The notes beneath the pieces are model-generated. The model did no database searches. It was not told the origin of the DNA and worked only from the letters and a program-made list of their open reading frames with translations. The translations under genes were made by a program, and so were the position numbers. This document shows, piece after piece, positions 1 through 7,548 of a DNA stretch of 33,519 nucleotides. Source of the stretch: Methanomassiliicoccales archaeon UBA147 (lineage in GTDB: Archaea > Thermoplasmatota > Thermoplasmata > SG8-5); contig DAJR01000056.1 of the NCBI GenBank assembly GCA_002496385.1, positions 1 to 33,519 of the forward strand, written 5' to 3'. The first letter of the stretch is position 1. Every line of letters begins with the position of its first letter.

Positions 1-614
1 ATCAGATGGGTTATCCCGTCCGCGACCTCGGTGAGGTTGTGGGGCGGCATGTTCGTGGCCATGCCCACCGCAATTCCCGCGGTTCCGTTCACCAGCAGGT
101 TGGGAAGCTTGCTGGGCAGCACGGTGGGTTCCTTGAAGCTGCCGTCGAAATTGTCGACGAACTCCACAGTCTCTTTGTCGATGTCGGCCAGCATCTCCTC
201 GGCCGTGCGCATCATCCTGCACTCGGTGTACCTCATGGCAGCCGCGCTGTCCCCGTCGACGCTCCCGAAGTTTCCCTGGCCGTCAACCAGCGTGTATCTG
301 AGCGAGAATGGCTGGGCCATCCTGACCAATGCGCCATAGAGGGCCTGGTCGCCGTGCGGATGGTATTTACCCAGGACGTCACCGACCACTCTCACGGATT
401 TCTTGTAGGGGCGGTTGTAGCCGACCCCCAGCTCGTTCATCCCGTGCAGGATTCTCCTGTGTACCGGTTTCAGGCCGTCCCTCACGTCGGGAAGCGCCCG
501 GGAAACGATGACGCTCATCGCGTAATCGATGTAGCACTTCTTCATCTCCTGCTCTATCGGCTTCGGCACGACCTTCAGGCCTTTCGTGTCCTCGTTTATC
601 TCGGGTTCGGCCAT
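1..614 (-). CDS. gyrA: DNA gyrase subunit A, N-terminal part (cut by window edge)
   Basis: This is the DNA breakage-reunion subunit of gyrase, a type IIA topoisomerase that introduces negative supercoils with GyrB. About 204 residues are visible from an ATG at 614; the gene runs off the left edge. Seen: the family start region (CYIDYAMSVIVSRALPDVRD), the helix-turn-helix segment GKYHPHGD (residues 82-89), and the active-site Arg-Tyr in AMRYTE (Arg128, Tyr129), whose tyrosine forms the 5'-phosphotyrosyl bond. It starts 4 nt after the gyrB stop, so the two form one operon. Odd: the two main quinolone-contact positions (E. coli Ser83 and Asp87) are Gln90 and Gly94. ParC/Top6 alternatives are unlikely given the gyrB neighbour. 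The C-terminal pinwheel domain that separates GyrA from ParC is outside the window. Confidence 0.96.
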   Translation of the reverse strand, partial: MAEPEINEDTKGLKVVPKPIEQEMKKCYIDYAMSVIVSRALPDVRDGLKPVHRRILHGMNELGVGYNRPYKKSVRVVGDVLGKYHPHGDQALYGALVRMAQPFSLRYTLVDGQGNFGSVDGDSAAAMRYTECRMMRTAEEMLADIDKETVEFVDNFDGSFKEPTVLPSKLPNLLVNGTAGIAVGMATNMPPHNLTEVADGITHL

Positions 615-618
615 GATA

Positions 619-2520
619 TCACACATCCAGGTTGACTACGTCCTTCGCATGCGCGGTGATGAAGTCCCTTCTCGGCTCGACCTCGTCGCCCATAAGTATG
701 GTGAAAAGCTCGTCCGCCAGCAGCGCATCCTCGATGGTCACCTGCAACAGCACCCGGTTGTCTGGGTCCATGGTGGTGTCCCAAAGCTGGTGATCGTTCA
801 TCTCCCCGAGGCCCTTGTACCTCTGCACGCCCCAGCCCTCGCCCAGTTCCTTCACGAGTCTGTTCTTCTCGTTGTCGGTGAACACCCAGTGCTCCTGTTT
901 GCCCTTGAACACGCGGTAGAGTGGAGGCTGGGCTATGTACACGTAGCCGGCCTCGATGAGGGGTTTCATGTACCGGTAAAGGAAAGTGAGCAGCAGCGTC
1001 CGTATGTGGGCGCCGTCGATATCCGCATCGGTCATGATTATGAGTTTGTGGTACCGCGCTTTGGCGATGTTGAACTCCTCGCCGATATTGGTCCCGAAGG
1101 CTGTTATCATCGTGCGTATCTCGTTGTTCCGAAGTATCTTGTCCAGCCGGGCCTTCTCGACGTTGAGGATCTTCCCCCTGAGCGGCAGGATTGCCTGGAA
1201 CTCCCTGTTCCGGCCCTGCTTCGCGGAGCCTCCTGCGGAATCCCCCTCGACGATGTAGAGTTCTGACTTCGCCGGGTCCTTCTCGGAGCAATCAGCAAGC
1301 TTGCCGGGAAGCCCGCCGCCTTCCAGGAAGCCTTTCCTCCGGGTGAGTTCACGCGCCTTTCGCGCGGCCTCCCTTGCCTGCGCAGCGATAATCGACTTCT
1401 GGATGCAGGATTCCGCCACCTTGGGATTCTCTTCGAGGAATTCCGCAAGCTTCTCGTTCACCAGTGTCTCGACGATGCCTTTTATGTCGCTGTTGCCCAA
1501 CTTGGTTTTCGTCTGGCCCTCGAACTGGGGCTCGGACAGCTTGACGCTCAGTATGGCTGTGAGACCCTCCCTGACATCCTCGCCTGATAGAGCCATGTTC
1601 TTGTCGGTGAGAAAGTTGTTCTTGCGCGCATAATCGTTCAATGTCCTGGTCAATGCGGATTTGAAGCCGCTCAGGTGTGTCCCGCCCTCGATGGTGTTGA
1701 TGTTGTTGGCGTACGAATGGATGTATTCGCGGTAGCTGTCCGTGTATTGCATGGCAATGTCCAGCTGCGTGTCGCCCTTTGTCCCGCAGAAATAGATGGG
1801 CTCGGGGTGCAGAGCGGCTTTTGCCTTGTTGATGAATTTGACATATTCGACAATTCCGCCTTCGAATTTGAATACATTCTTGGATTCTGCATCCCCTTCT
1901 TTTTCGACAGTGATGCAAAGGCCGCTGTTCAGGAAGGCGAGCTCCCTCATTCTTGAAAGGATGACATTGTAATCGAATTCGACCGTCTCGAATATCTCTT
2001 TGTCGGGCTTGAAGGTCTGGGTAGTCCCTCTTTTGTCGGTCTTTCCGATGACCTTCACCTTGGCCTTGGGAACGCCCCTCTCGTACCTCTGCATGTATAT
2101 TTGGCCTTCATGGGAGACCTTGGTTTCCAGCCATTCCGACAGGGCATTGACTACGGATACCCCAACACCGTGAAGCCCGCCCGAGACCTTGTAACTCTTC
2201 CGGTCGAACTTGCCACCCGCATGAAGCTTGGTCATCACTATTTCCAGCGCGGATTTCTTGTATTTGGGATGCGGGCCGACCGGAATGCCCCTGCCATTGT
2301 CGATTACGGTCACGGTCCCGTCCAGATTCACCGAGACATTGATCTCGGTGCAATGCCCTGCCATCGCTTCGTCGATGCTGTTGTCCACCACTTCGTAGAC
2401 CAGATGGTGCAGCCCATGAGTGTCAGTGCTACCGATGTACATGCTGGGGCGCTTTCGCACGGCCTCCAAGCCTTCAAGAACCTGAATTTTCTCGGCATCA
2501 TATGTCTCATCGGACGTCAT
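619..2520 (-). CDS. gyrB: DNA gyrase subunit B
   Basis: ATPase subunit of DNA gyrase, 633 residues, the usual length for the short GyrB form without the large proteobacterial insertion. Seen in order: GHKL ATPase domain with the DNSIDEAMAG, DNGRGIPVG and GGLHGVGVSVVNAL boxes (residues about 45-130), transducer domain, then the TOPRIM domain with YIVEGDSAGGSAKQ (about 417-430) and the metal-binding DADIDGAH (about 494-501), ending in the GyrA-binding tail (RYKGLGEMN). Start ATG at 2520 follows a good Shine-Dalgarno (GGGTGAT) and a TATA-like CTATTTTTA near 2566. It is the first gene of the gyrB-gyrA operon. Gyrase in euryarchaea is known to be of bacterial origin and is essential where present; nothing here suggests recent transfer. 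Confidence 0.98.
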   Translation of the reverse strand: MTSDETYDAEKIQVLEGLEAVRKRPSMYIGSTDTHGLHHLVYEVVDNSIDEAMAGHCTEINVSVNLDGTVTVIDNGRGIPVGPHPKYKKSALEIVMTKLHAGGKFDRKSYKVSGGLHGVGVSVVNALSEWLETKVSHEGQIYMQRYERGVPKAKVKVIGKTDKRGTTQTFKPDKEIFETVEFDYNVILSRMRELAFLNSGLCITVEKEGDAESKNVFKFEGGIVEYVKFINKAKAALHPEPIYFCGTKGDTQLDIAMQYTDSYREYIHSYANNINTIEGGTHLSGFKSALTRTLNDYARKNNFLTDKNMALSGEDVREGLTAILSVKLSEPQFEGQTKTKLGNSDIKGIVETLVNEKLAEFLEENPKVAESCIQKSIIAAQAREAARKARELTRRKGFLEGGGLPGKLADCSEKDPAKSELYIVEGDSAGGSAKQGRNREFQAILPLRGKILNVEKARLDKILRNNEIRTMITAFGTNIGEEFNIAKARYHKLIIMTDADIDGAHIRTLLLTFLYRYMKPLIEAGYVYIAQPPLYRVFKGKQEHWVFTDNEKNRLVKELGEGWGVQRYKGLGEMNDHQLWDTTMDPDNRVLLQVTIEDALLADELFTILMGDEVEPRRDFITAHAKDVVNLDV

Positions 2521-2755
2521 AGCATCACCCTGAATTGAATCCGGGCCTTGGCAGAAAGACTGTAAAAATAGGGATTTGTTGGATTCAGTCTAAAGGTGGC
2601 CCGTTCCAAGGAATTTTCATTATTCCTCTATTAACTATACTATATCTTATAGCTATATATAGAAGCTTCGGTGCGGAACCAAATAATGAGAGAACACCTT
2701 TCGAAATCATTTAATAGGCATTGAAATATCCTCCGCTACTACCCAAGGTGCTTAT
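2521..2755. promoter_or_regulatory. Divergent promoter region gyrB / rpl40e
   Basis: This 235-bp gap separates divergent gyrB and rpl40e. On the minus strand a TATA-like CTATTTTTA lies near 2562-2570, about 45 nt before the gyrB ATG, leaving a short leader with GGGTGAT. On the plus strand CATTTAATAG near 2709-2718 would start the rpl40e transcript about 16 nt before its ATG, with AAGGTG as ribosome site. Between them (2635-2668) is a very AT-rich tract with short palindromes (TATAGCTATA, CTATATATAG). No gene is visible here. Confidence 0.5.
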
Positions 2756-2905
2756 ATGGCAAGATTCCCCGAAGCTGACGCAAGACTGCTGGACAAGAAG
2801 ATATGTTTGAAATGCTATGCCACAAACGCCCCGAAGGCCACCAGATGCCGCAAGTGCCGTTATTCCAACCTCCGCCCGAAGGCGAAGGAGTCCAGGAAGA
2901 AGTAA
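2756..2905 (+). CDS. rpl40e: 50S ribosomal protein L40e
   Basis: Small zinc-binding protein of the large ribosomal subunit, 49 residues, the usual archaeal length. It starts MARFPEADARLLDKKICLKC and has a four-cysteine zinc ribbon (Cys17, Cys20, Cys31, Cys34; CLKCYATNAPKATRCRKC) followed by a basic tail (LRPKAKESRKK). In eukaryotes the equivalent is made as a ubiquitin fusion; archaea encode it alone, as here. The start is fixed by AAGGTG 7 nt upstream of ATG. It stands alone between divergent gyrB and a structured non-coding gap. Confidence 0.97.
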   Translation: MARFPEADARLLDKKICLKCYATNAPKATRCRKCRYSNLRPKAKESRKK

Positions 2906-2908
2906 GCT

Positions 2909-2943
2909 CCGTAATCTGTCTGTTTTCAGATTGACGATTACGG
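2909..2943 (+). terminator. Inverted repeat just after rpl40e
   Basis: CCGTAATC (2909-2916) and GATTACGG (2936-2943) form a perfect 8-bp stem 4 nt after the rpl40e stop. A shorter stem, AATCTG (2913-2918) with CAGATT (2927-2932), uses part of the same bases, so the two are mutually exclusive. An A/T-rich run follows (AAAATTTCTTG). It could be a 3'-end processing or termination structure; archaeal termination usually depends on U tracts, so this is tentative. Confidence 0.4.
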
Positions 2944-3190
2944 AAAATTTCTTGATTGTCATTGAAATCACATTGCTCAATCATGGCGAATGCTCGAATT
3001 GCTGATTTATTTGTCGCATTCACCTTTTGTCTGGAGATTGACGCGAGCCGTATGGCATTCAATTTTGATCCCTATTGTCGCCATGCCATCGTCGAATACT
3101 TAGTTGAGAGTTGCTGGAATACGATTCAACTCATTGATTCCATTAGTACTACATTTAAATGGAGTTTTGATGGATGTTAAACGAAAATAA
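2944..3190. other. Non-coding gap with several short inverted repeats
   Basis: About 250 bases without a convincing gene. It holds ATGGCAT (3051-3057) with ATGCCAT (3082-3088), and GAGTTG with CAACTC around 3109-3133. Part of it (about 2958-3012) resembles, loosely, the interior of the structured repeat at 13655-13761 (shared blocks such as TCATTGA, GCGAATG, AATTGCT), so it may be a decayed copy. Short open frames exist but have no recognisable product or start signals. Confidence 0.35.
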
Positions 3191-4258
3191 CTATATCCGG
3201 ATGATTATTATGCCGAGGACGGCAATGGCCAGCATCATCGCCGCGAGAGCGTAGACCCACCATTCAATGCCCCCTTCCTGTTCTCCCGAGGGGCTCAGAA
3301 CGTTCACTGTCACCGTCGAGGCATCCGTGTTGCCCGAGGCATCGGACACAGTCAGCGTGACTTCCAGGAGTCCCGGCGTCCAGAAGATGACGGGCGGCGA
3401 GACCCCGTAGACCATGGCAAGCGTTCCGTTGTTGATATAGGTCCATGTGTAATTAGAAATGCCGGCGTTGTCCGTCGATTCGGAGCCGTCCAGGAATGTC
3501 ACCTGTCCGGCCGTGACGTATATCTGTATCCCGGCATCGGCAATTGGGGGAATATCGTCCAGCACCTTGATTGCGAAGTCGGCTGTCCCGGCATTGTCCC
3601 AACCGTCCTTGGCTGTGAGTCTTCCTGCATATTTCCCGGGTGTGAGGAACCTGAAAACCGCCGAGACGCCGTACAGCCTAATTTCGGTCCCGTTGTATTG
3701 AAATGCCCATGTGTAGTTGGTGACGCCTACATTGTCCGTGCTGGCAGATGCATCGAGTATTATCGTCTCGCCCATGAGAATCTCAAGGCTTGGGGTGCAT
3801 GATGCCGTCGGGGCGACATTGTCCCGGACCTGCCAGGAAATCACATCTGTCGAATCCACATGATCGGATTTGTCCTCGATTGGGGCAGTGGCATACAGAA
3901 GATCGTAGGCGGTGATGTAATAATTCAACGATGACGCATCGAGGGGAACCTCGACATTGGACTCATATTCCGAGCCCGAGGCTGCGTCCATGATTATGTA
4001 CTGCGTTTCCGTAACATTCACAGGAGGGGGCACCCTGAACCAAAGGTAAAGCCTGACCATCGATACGCCGTTCACCGCTACCACACTGACGCGCACGGTG
4101 AAGTTGGAGCCTGTGACCGGGGTCCCGGCTGTGAGATCGGTTATCTCGGGCTTGACCGAGGGGGACTGGGCGTTCACCGACAGAAAGATGGAGAATACCA
4201 GCATGATTGCGACAATGCCGGCAAGGAGCGCCTGGGATTTCGGCTGCGGGGGCTTCAC
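3191..4258 (-). CDS. Secreted or surface protein with two PKD-type repeats and a C-terminal membrane anchor
   Basis: 355 residues. Seen: an N-terminal signal sequence or anchor (hydrophobic residues about 10-30, ending near VNAQ), an Ig-like region (about 40-140), two related beta-sandwich repeats of PKD type (about 148-235 and 236-325) with parallel motifs ASTDNVGVTNYTW and ESTDNAGISNYTW, and a C-terminal transmembrane helix (about 332-354) ending IIIIRI. Many N-x-S/T sequons fit a glycosylated surface protein. PKD domains usually mediate protein or carbohydrate contacts on the outside of archaeal cells. The start is GTG at 4258, supported by a TATA-like CGATTATG about 27 nt upstream (leaderless). 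No enzymatic domain is visible; ligand unknown. Confidence 0.8.
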   Translation of the reverse strand: MKPPQPKSQALLAGIVAIMLVFSIFLSVNAQSPSVKPEITDLTAGTPVTGSNFTVRVSVVAVNGVSMVRLYLWFRVPPPVNVTETQYIIMDAASGSEYESNVEVPLDASSLNYYITAYDLLYATAPIEDKSDHVDSTDVISWQVRDNVAPTASCTPSLEILMGETIILDASASTDNVGVTNYTWAFQYNGTEIRLYGVSAVFRFLTPGKYAGRLTAKDGWDNAGTADFAIKVLDDIPPIADAGIQIYVTAGQVTFLDGSESTDNAGISNYTWTYINNGTLAMVYGVSPPVIFWTPGLLEVTLTVSDASGNTDASTVTVNVLSPSGEQEGGIEWWVYALAAMMLAIAVLGIIIIRI

Positions 4259-4370
4259 GGGCCAAACAATGCCTTACCACCACATAATCGTTTCGACGCG
4301 TGTACCAAGAGATTTCCCTGCCTGAACAAAGCCAGCGCAACAGCCATGTGAGAGAAACCGCGGGGACAAG

Positions 4371-4380
4371 ATATAAATAT
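4371..4380 (+). promoter_or_regulatory. TATA box of the ileS transcript
   Basis: ATATAAATAT preceded by a purine/G-rich element (GGGGACAAG), a good archaeal BRE/TATA arrangement. Archaeal transcription starts about 25-27 nt downstream, which places +1 near 4398-4402, on or next to the ATG of the Ile-rich minigene and about 80 nt before the ileS start. Confidence 0.6.
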
Positions 4381-4396
4381 AGTCCGAACTTTGTGC

Positions 4397-4450
4397 GGGG
4401 CATGAGCTCGGGCAACGGCATCATAATTATTCGTTAAAGCGACATGCCCC
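4397..4450 (+). promoter_or_regulatory. Inverted repeat enclosing the ileS leader minigene
   Basis: GGGGCATG (4397-4404) and CATGCCCC (4443-4450) are a perfect 8-bp inverted repeat with a 38-nt loop. Both arms are followed by AGCTCG. The left arm contains the ATG of the minigene and the loop holds its Ile codons and stop. The right arm lies 20 nt before the ileS Shine-Dalgarno. As RNA it could form only if transcription starts at or before about 4398; as DNA it could be an operator. Confidence 0.45.
4402..4437 (+). CDS. Candidate leader peptide with four consecutive isoleucines, upstream of ileS
   Basis: An 11-codon open frame, MSSGNGIIIIR, ends 43 nt before the ileS ATG. The four isoleucines use ATC, ATA, ATT, ATT, so every isoleucine codon is present. 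Its ATG sits about 27 nt after the TATA box, the leaderless distance seen at several neighbours, so it could be the first codon of the mRNA. ileS itself has an internal-type start with GAGGT. Inference: translation of this peptide could sense charged tRNA-Ile and control ileS. Caution: isoleucine codons are AT-rich, so a run can arise by chance in AT-rich spacer DNA, and no archaeal leader-peptide system of this kind is known to me. Confidence 0.35.
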   Translation: MSSGNGIIIIR

Positions 4451-4469
4451 AGCTCGTGCTAGAACTTCT

Positions 4470-4474
4470 GAGGT
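4470..4474 (+). promoter_or_regulatory. Shine-Dalgarno site of ileS
   Basis: GAGGT with 6 nt before the ATG at 4481. It decides the ileS start and shows that ileS is read from an mRNA with a leader, unlike leaderless genes nearby. Confidence 0.65.
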
Positions 4475-4480
4475 CTTTGC

Positions 4481-7447
4481 ATGGGTAATGACAATGAAAA
4501 AAAGTTTGCGGACGTTTCGTCCTGGGTCAGTTTCCCAAAGATGGAGAGCGAGACCCTTGAATTCTGGGAGAGGCAGAACATCTTCGGAAAGCTCCGCAGC
4601 CAGAACTCCGGCAAGACCCCCTTCGTTTTCCTGGAGGGGCCGCCGACGGCGAACGGCCTGCCGCATGTAGGCCACGCCCTGGGCCGCGCCATCAAGGATG
4701 TCTACCTTCGCCACAAGGCGCTCTCGGGCTTCGACGTCATCCCCTGGAAGGGCGGCTGGGATTGCCACGGATTGCCGGTGGAGATAGAGGTGGAGAAGGA
4801 GCTCGGCCTGAAGTCGAAGAAGGATATCGTCGAATACGGCATCGACAGGTTCAACCTGAAATGCCGGGACAGCGTGATGCGTTACGAGGACATCTGGAAG
4901 AACATGAGCCGGCGCCTCGGCTTCTGGATTGACATGGAGGACCCCTACATAACTATGAGGACGCCCTACATCGAGAGCGTCTGGTGGTCCCTGAAGACCA
5001 TGTATGAGAAGGGCCTCCTGGAGAAGGGGCATTACATCGTGCCCTACTGCCCGAGATGCGGCACGCCGCTGAGCAGCCACGAGGTCGCGCAGGGCTACAG
5101 GGACGTGAAAGAGCTTTCCGTCACGCTGAAATTCAAGCTCGCGGAATATGACGAGGCGAAACTGGGGCAGAACGCGTTCATACTCGCCTGGACCACCACC
5201 CCCTGGACGCTGCCGGGCAATGTTGCGCTTGCAGTGGGGAAGGACATCAATTACGCAATAGTGGAACAGAACGGCGAGAGGCTCATACTTGCCGCGGACC
5301 TCGTGGAGCAGGTCATCGAGGGTGAGTTCGAGATGCTGGGCGTGATGAAAGGCTCGGAACTGGTCGGTTGGAAATATCACCCGCTGTTCGATTTCATGGA
5401 CCTCCGGGAGGAGGGGAAGAAGGCCTATGAAGTGGTCGCGGCAGATTTCGTCACCACTGCGGAAGGAACCGGCGTCGTCCACACCGCCGTCATGTACGGC
5501 GAGGACGACTACAATCTGGGCATGAAGGTCGGGCTGCCGGCCAGGCATACGGTCGATACCGAAGGGAAATTCAACGGGCTGGTCAGCCTGTGGCAGGGCA
5601 AGTTCGTGAAGAAACCGGGACTGGATGTCGAGATCGCGGTCCATCTTCATGACAACAACAGGCTCTACAAGAAAGCGAACTACATGCACTCATATCCGTT
5701 CTGTTGGAGATGCGACTCGCCGCTCCTCTATTACGGGCTTGATTCATGGTTCGTCCGTATGTCCAGGCTCAGGAAGGAGCTGATGGACAACAACCGGGGG
5801 ATAACCTGGAAACCGGAGCATCTCAAGGACGGAAGGTTTGGCAATTTCCTTGAAGAGGTGAAGGACTGGGCGCTCAGCAGGAACAGGTTCTGGGGGACCC
5901 CGCTGCCGGTCTGGAACTGCAAGTGCGGCAAGCAGGTCTGCGTGGGGAGCTTCGAGGAGCTTGGAAAACTGGCAGGCGGTTTGCCCGCGGATTTCGAGCC
6001 CCACAGACCGTGGGTGGACGACATCGGTGTCAAATGCCCGGAATGCGGCGCCGGGATGGAGAGAGAATCATATGTCATTGACACATGGTACGATTCTGGG
6101 AGCGCGCCTTTCGCGCAGTTCCATTACCCGTTCGAGAACAGCGAGATGTTCAAACGCTCGTTCCCGGCGGATTTCATAACCGAGGCCCTTGACCAGACCA
6201 GGGGATGGTTCTATACCCTGCTGGCAGTCAATGTCTGCGTGTTCGGGGAGACGCCGTACAGGAAATGCCTCACCCAGGGGCTCATGCTGAACGAGGACGG
6301 GGCCAAGATGAGCAAGTCCAAGGGCACTGCGCTGGACCCCTTCAAGATATATGACGAATGGGGGGCGGACGCGCTCAGGCTCGCGCTCTATTCGACACCG
6401 TGCTGGGCATCCAGCAAGTTCTCTGATGCGGCGCTCAAGGAGGCGAAGAGCAAGGTCATGACCACGCTGTGGAATGTATATGTGTTCTTTGTCAACAATG
6501 CCAATCTGGACGGCTTCGATCCGAAGGATTCCGCGGGCTCGGAGGCACTCCTCGACAGATGGATTCTCTCCAGGCAGAATTCGACCCTGGGCGAGATAAA
6601 CGATGCCATGGATGACCTCGAAGTCCACCGCGCAGTCAGGGCCGTCTTCGAATTCGTGGACGACCTCAGCAACTGGTACCTGAGGCGTTCGAGGAGGAGG
6701 TTCTGGTCCGGCGAGGACCCGGCTGACAAGCTGGCGGCCAATTCGACCATGTACCGCGTGCTTTCCGAATCGGTGAAGATGCTGGCGCCTTTCACGCCCT
6801 TCATGGCGGAATCAATGTATCAGAACCTCACTGTCGGAAAGGTCCAGGGAGCCAAAGAAAGCGTGCATCTTGACTCTTACCCGGCCTATCGGGCCGAGGC
6901 GACGGACAGGGCGCTCGAGGACGAGATGGACCTTGTCAAGAACATCGCGGAGGCAGGAAGGAACGTGCGCCAGACTTCGGGCGTCAGGCTCAGGCAGCCG
7001 CTCTCCCGCGCAGTTGTTTGCACGAAGGAGGATGTCGCCCACCTCGACGAGGACATCCAGATACTCATGGATGAGCTCAATGTCAAGGCAATGGAGTTCA
7101 TGTCCCAACCGCCGGACGCGGGAAGCATGGCATCGGCCGAGGGAAAGGGCTTCACCATCTTCATGGACATGGCGATTACACCCGAGCTGGAAAGGGAGGG
7201 CATAGCCAGAGACATCGTCCGGCGCATCCAGAGCCTGAGGAAGGACATGGACCTGCAGTATGACACCCCCGTAAAAATGGGTGTCGAGGGCGACCCGGAG
7301 GTCCTGAAGGCGATGGACGAGCATATGGATTACATATCGAGGGAAACCCTGGCGGCAGAAACCGTCAGAAGCCCACTGCCCGACGGGACATTAGGAGAGT
7401 GGGACGTCCTCGGCAAGAAGCTCAAGGTTTGGCTGAAGGCCATTTGA
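4481..7447 (+). CDS. ileS: Isoleucyl-tRNA synthetase
   Basis: Class I aminoacyl-tRNA synthetase charging tRNA-Ile, 988 residues, somewhat shorter than many archaeal/eukaryotic-type IleRS. Seen: the HIGH-type motif HVGH (about residue 60, in PTANGLPHVGHALGRAIKD), the CP1 editing domain with TTPWTLPGN (about 239), zinc-binding cysteine pairs (CPRC, CWRC, CKCG, CPEC), the WYDSGSAPF segment, the KMSKS loop (about 610) and a C-terminal anticodon-binding helical domain. The editing domain hydrolyses mischarged Val-tRNA-Ile. The start ATG has a good Shine-Dalgarno and an unusual leader (see the minigene). It is apparently monocistronic: a stem-loop follows and the next gene has its own promoter. Valyl- and leucyl-enzymes are excluded by the overall motif set and by the separate leuS. 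Confidence 0.97.
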   Translation: MGNDNEKKFADVSSWVSFPKMESETLEFWERQNIFGKLRSQNSGKTPFVFLEGPPTANGLPHVGHALGRAIKDVYLRHKALSGFDVIPWKGGWDCHGLPVEIEVEKELGLKSKKDIVEYGIDRFNLKCRDSVMRYEDIWKNMSRRLGFWIDMEDPYITMRTPYIESVWWSLKTMYEKGLLEKGHYIVPYCPRCGTPLSSHEVAQGYRDVKELSVTLKFKLAEYDEAKLGQNAFILAWTTTPWTLPGNVALAVGKDINYAIVEQNGERLILAADLVEQVIEGEFEMLGVMKGSELVGWKYHPLFDFMDLREEGKKAYEVVAADFVTTAEGTGVVHTAVMYGEDDYNLGMKVGLPARHTVDTEGKFNGLVSLWQGKFVKKPGLDVEIAVHLHDNNRLYKKANYMHSYPFCWRCDSPLLYYGLDSWFVRMSRLRKELMDNNRGITWKPEHLKDGRFGNFLEEVKDWALSRNRFWGTPLPVWNCKCGKQVCVGSFEELGKLAGGLPADFEPHRPWVDDIGVKCPECGAGMERESYVIDTWYDSGSAPFAQFHYPFENSEMFKRSFPADFITEALDQTRGWFYTLLAVNVCVFGETPYRKCLTQGLMLNEDGAKMSKSKGTALDPFKIYDEWGADALRLALYSTPCWASSKFSDAALKEAKSKVMTTLWNVYVFFVNNANLDGFDPKDSAGSEALLDRWILSRQNSTLGEINDAMDDLEVHRAVRAVFEFVDDLSNWYLRRSRRRFWSGEDPADKLAANSTMYRVLSESVKMLAPFTPFMAESMYQNLTVGKVQGAKESVHLDSYPAYRAEATDRALEDEMDLVKNIAEAGRNVRQTSGVRLRQPLSRAVVCTKEDVAHLDEDIQILMDELNVKAMEFMSQPPDAGSMASAEGKGFTIFMDMAITPELEREGIARDIVRRIQSLRKDMDLQYDTPVKMGVEGDPEVLKAMDEHMDYISRETLAAETVRSPLPDGTLGEWDVLGKKLKVWLKAI

Positions 7448-7460
7448 AGAAGCGCCCGCC

Positions 7461-7482
7461 CGTTCGGATTTGCCGCCGAACG
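7461..7482 (+). terminator. Stem-loop after ileS
   Basis: CGTTCGG (7461-7467) pairs with CCGAACG (7476-7482) around an 8-nt loop, 13 nt after the ileS stop. A run of five T (7508-7512) follows 25 nt later and may be the actual terminator, overlapping the TATA-like TTTTTATG of the next gene. Confidence 0.45.
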
Positions 7483-7548
7483 CCTTGCGCATCTGTCATG
7501 CCATAGCTTTTTATGTTAAGTATCCTATTTCGTATCTGGTGAAATTCA

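Noticed and set aside
2635..2668. Replication origin at the AT-rich tract between gyrB and rpl40e
   Set aside because: No origin recognition boxes and no orc1/cdc6 gene nearby; AT-richness is explained by two divergent promoters.
4259..4480. T-box riboswitch upstream of ileS
   Set aside because: No T-box sequence, specifier stem or antiterminator is visible, and T-boxes are bacterial.
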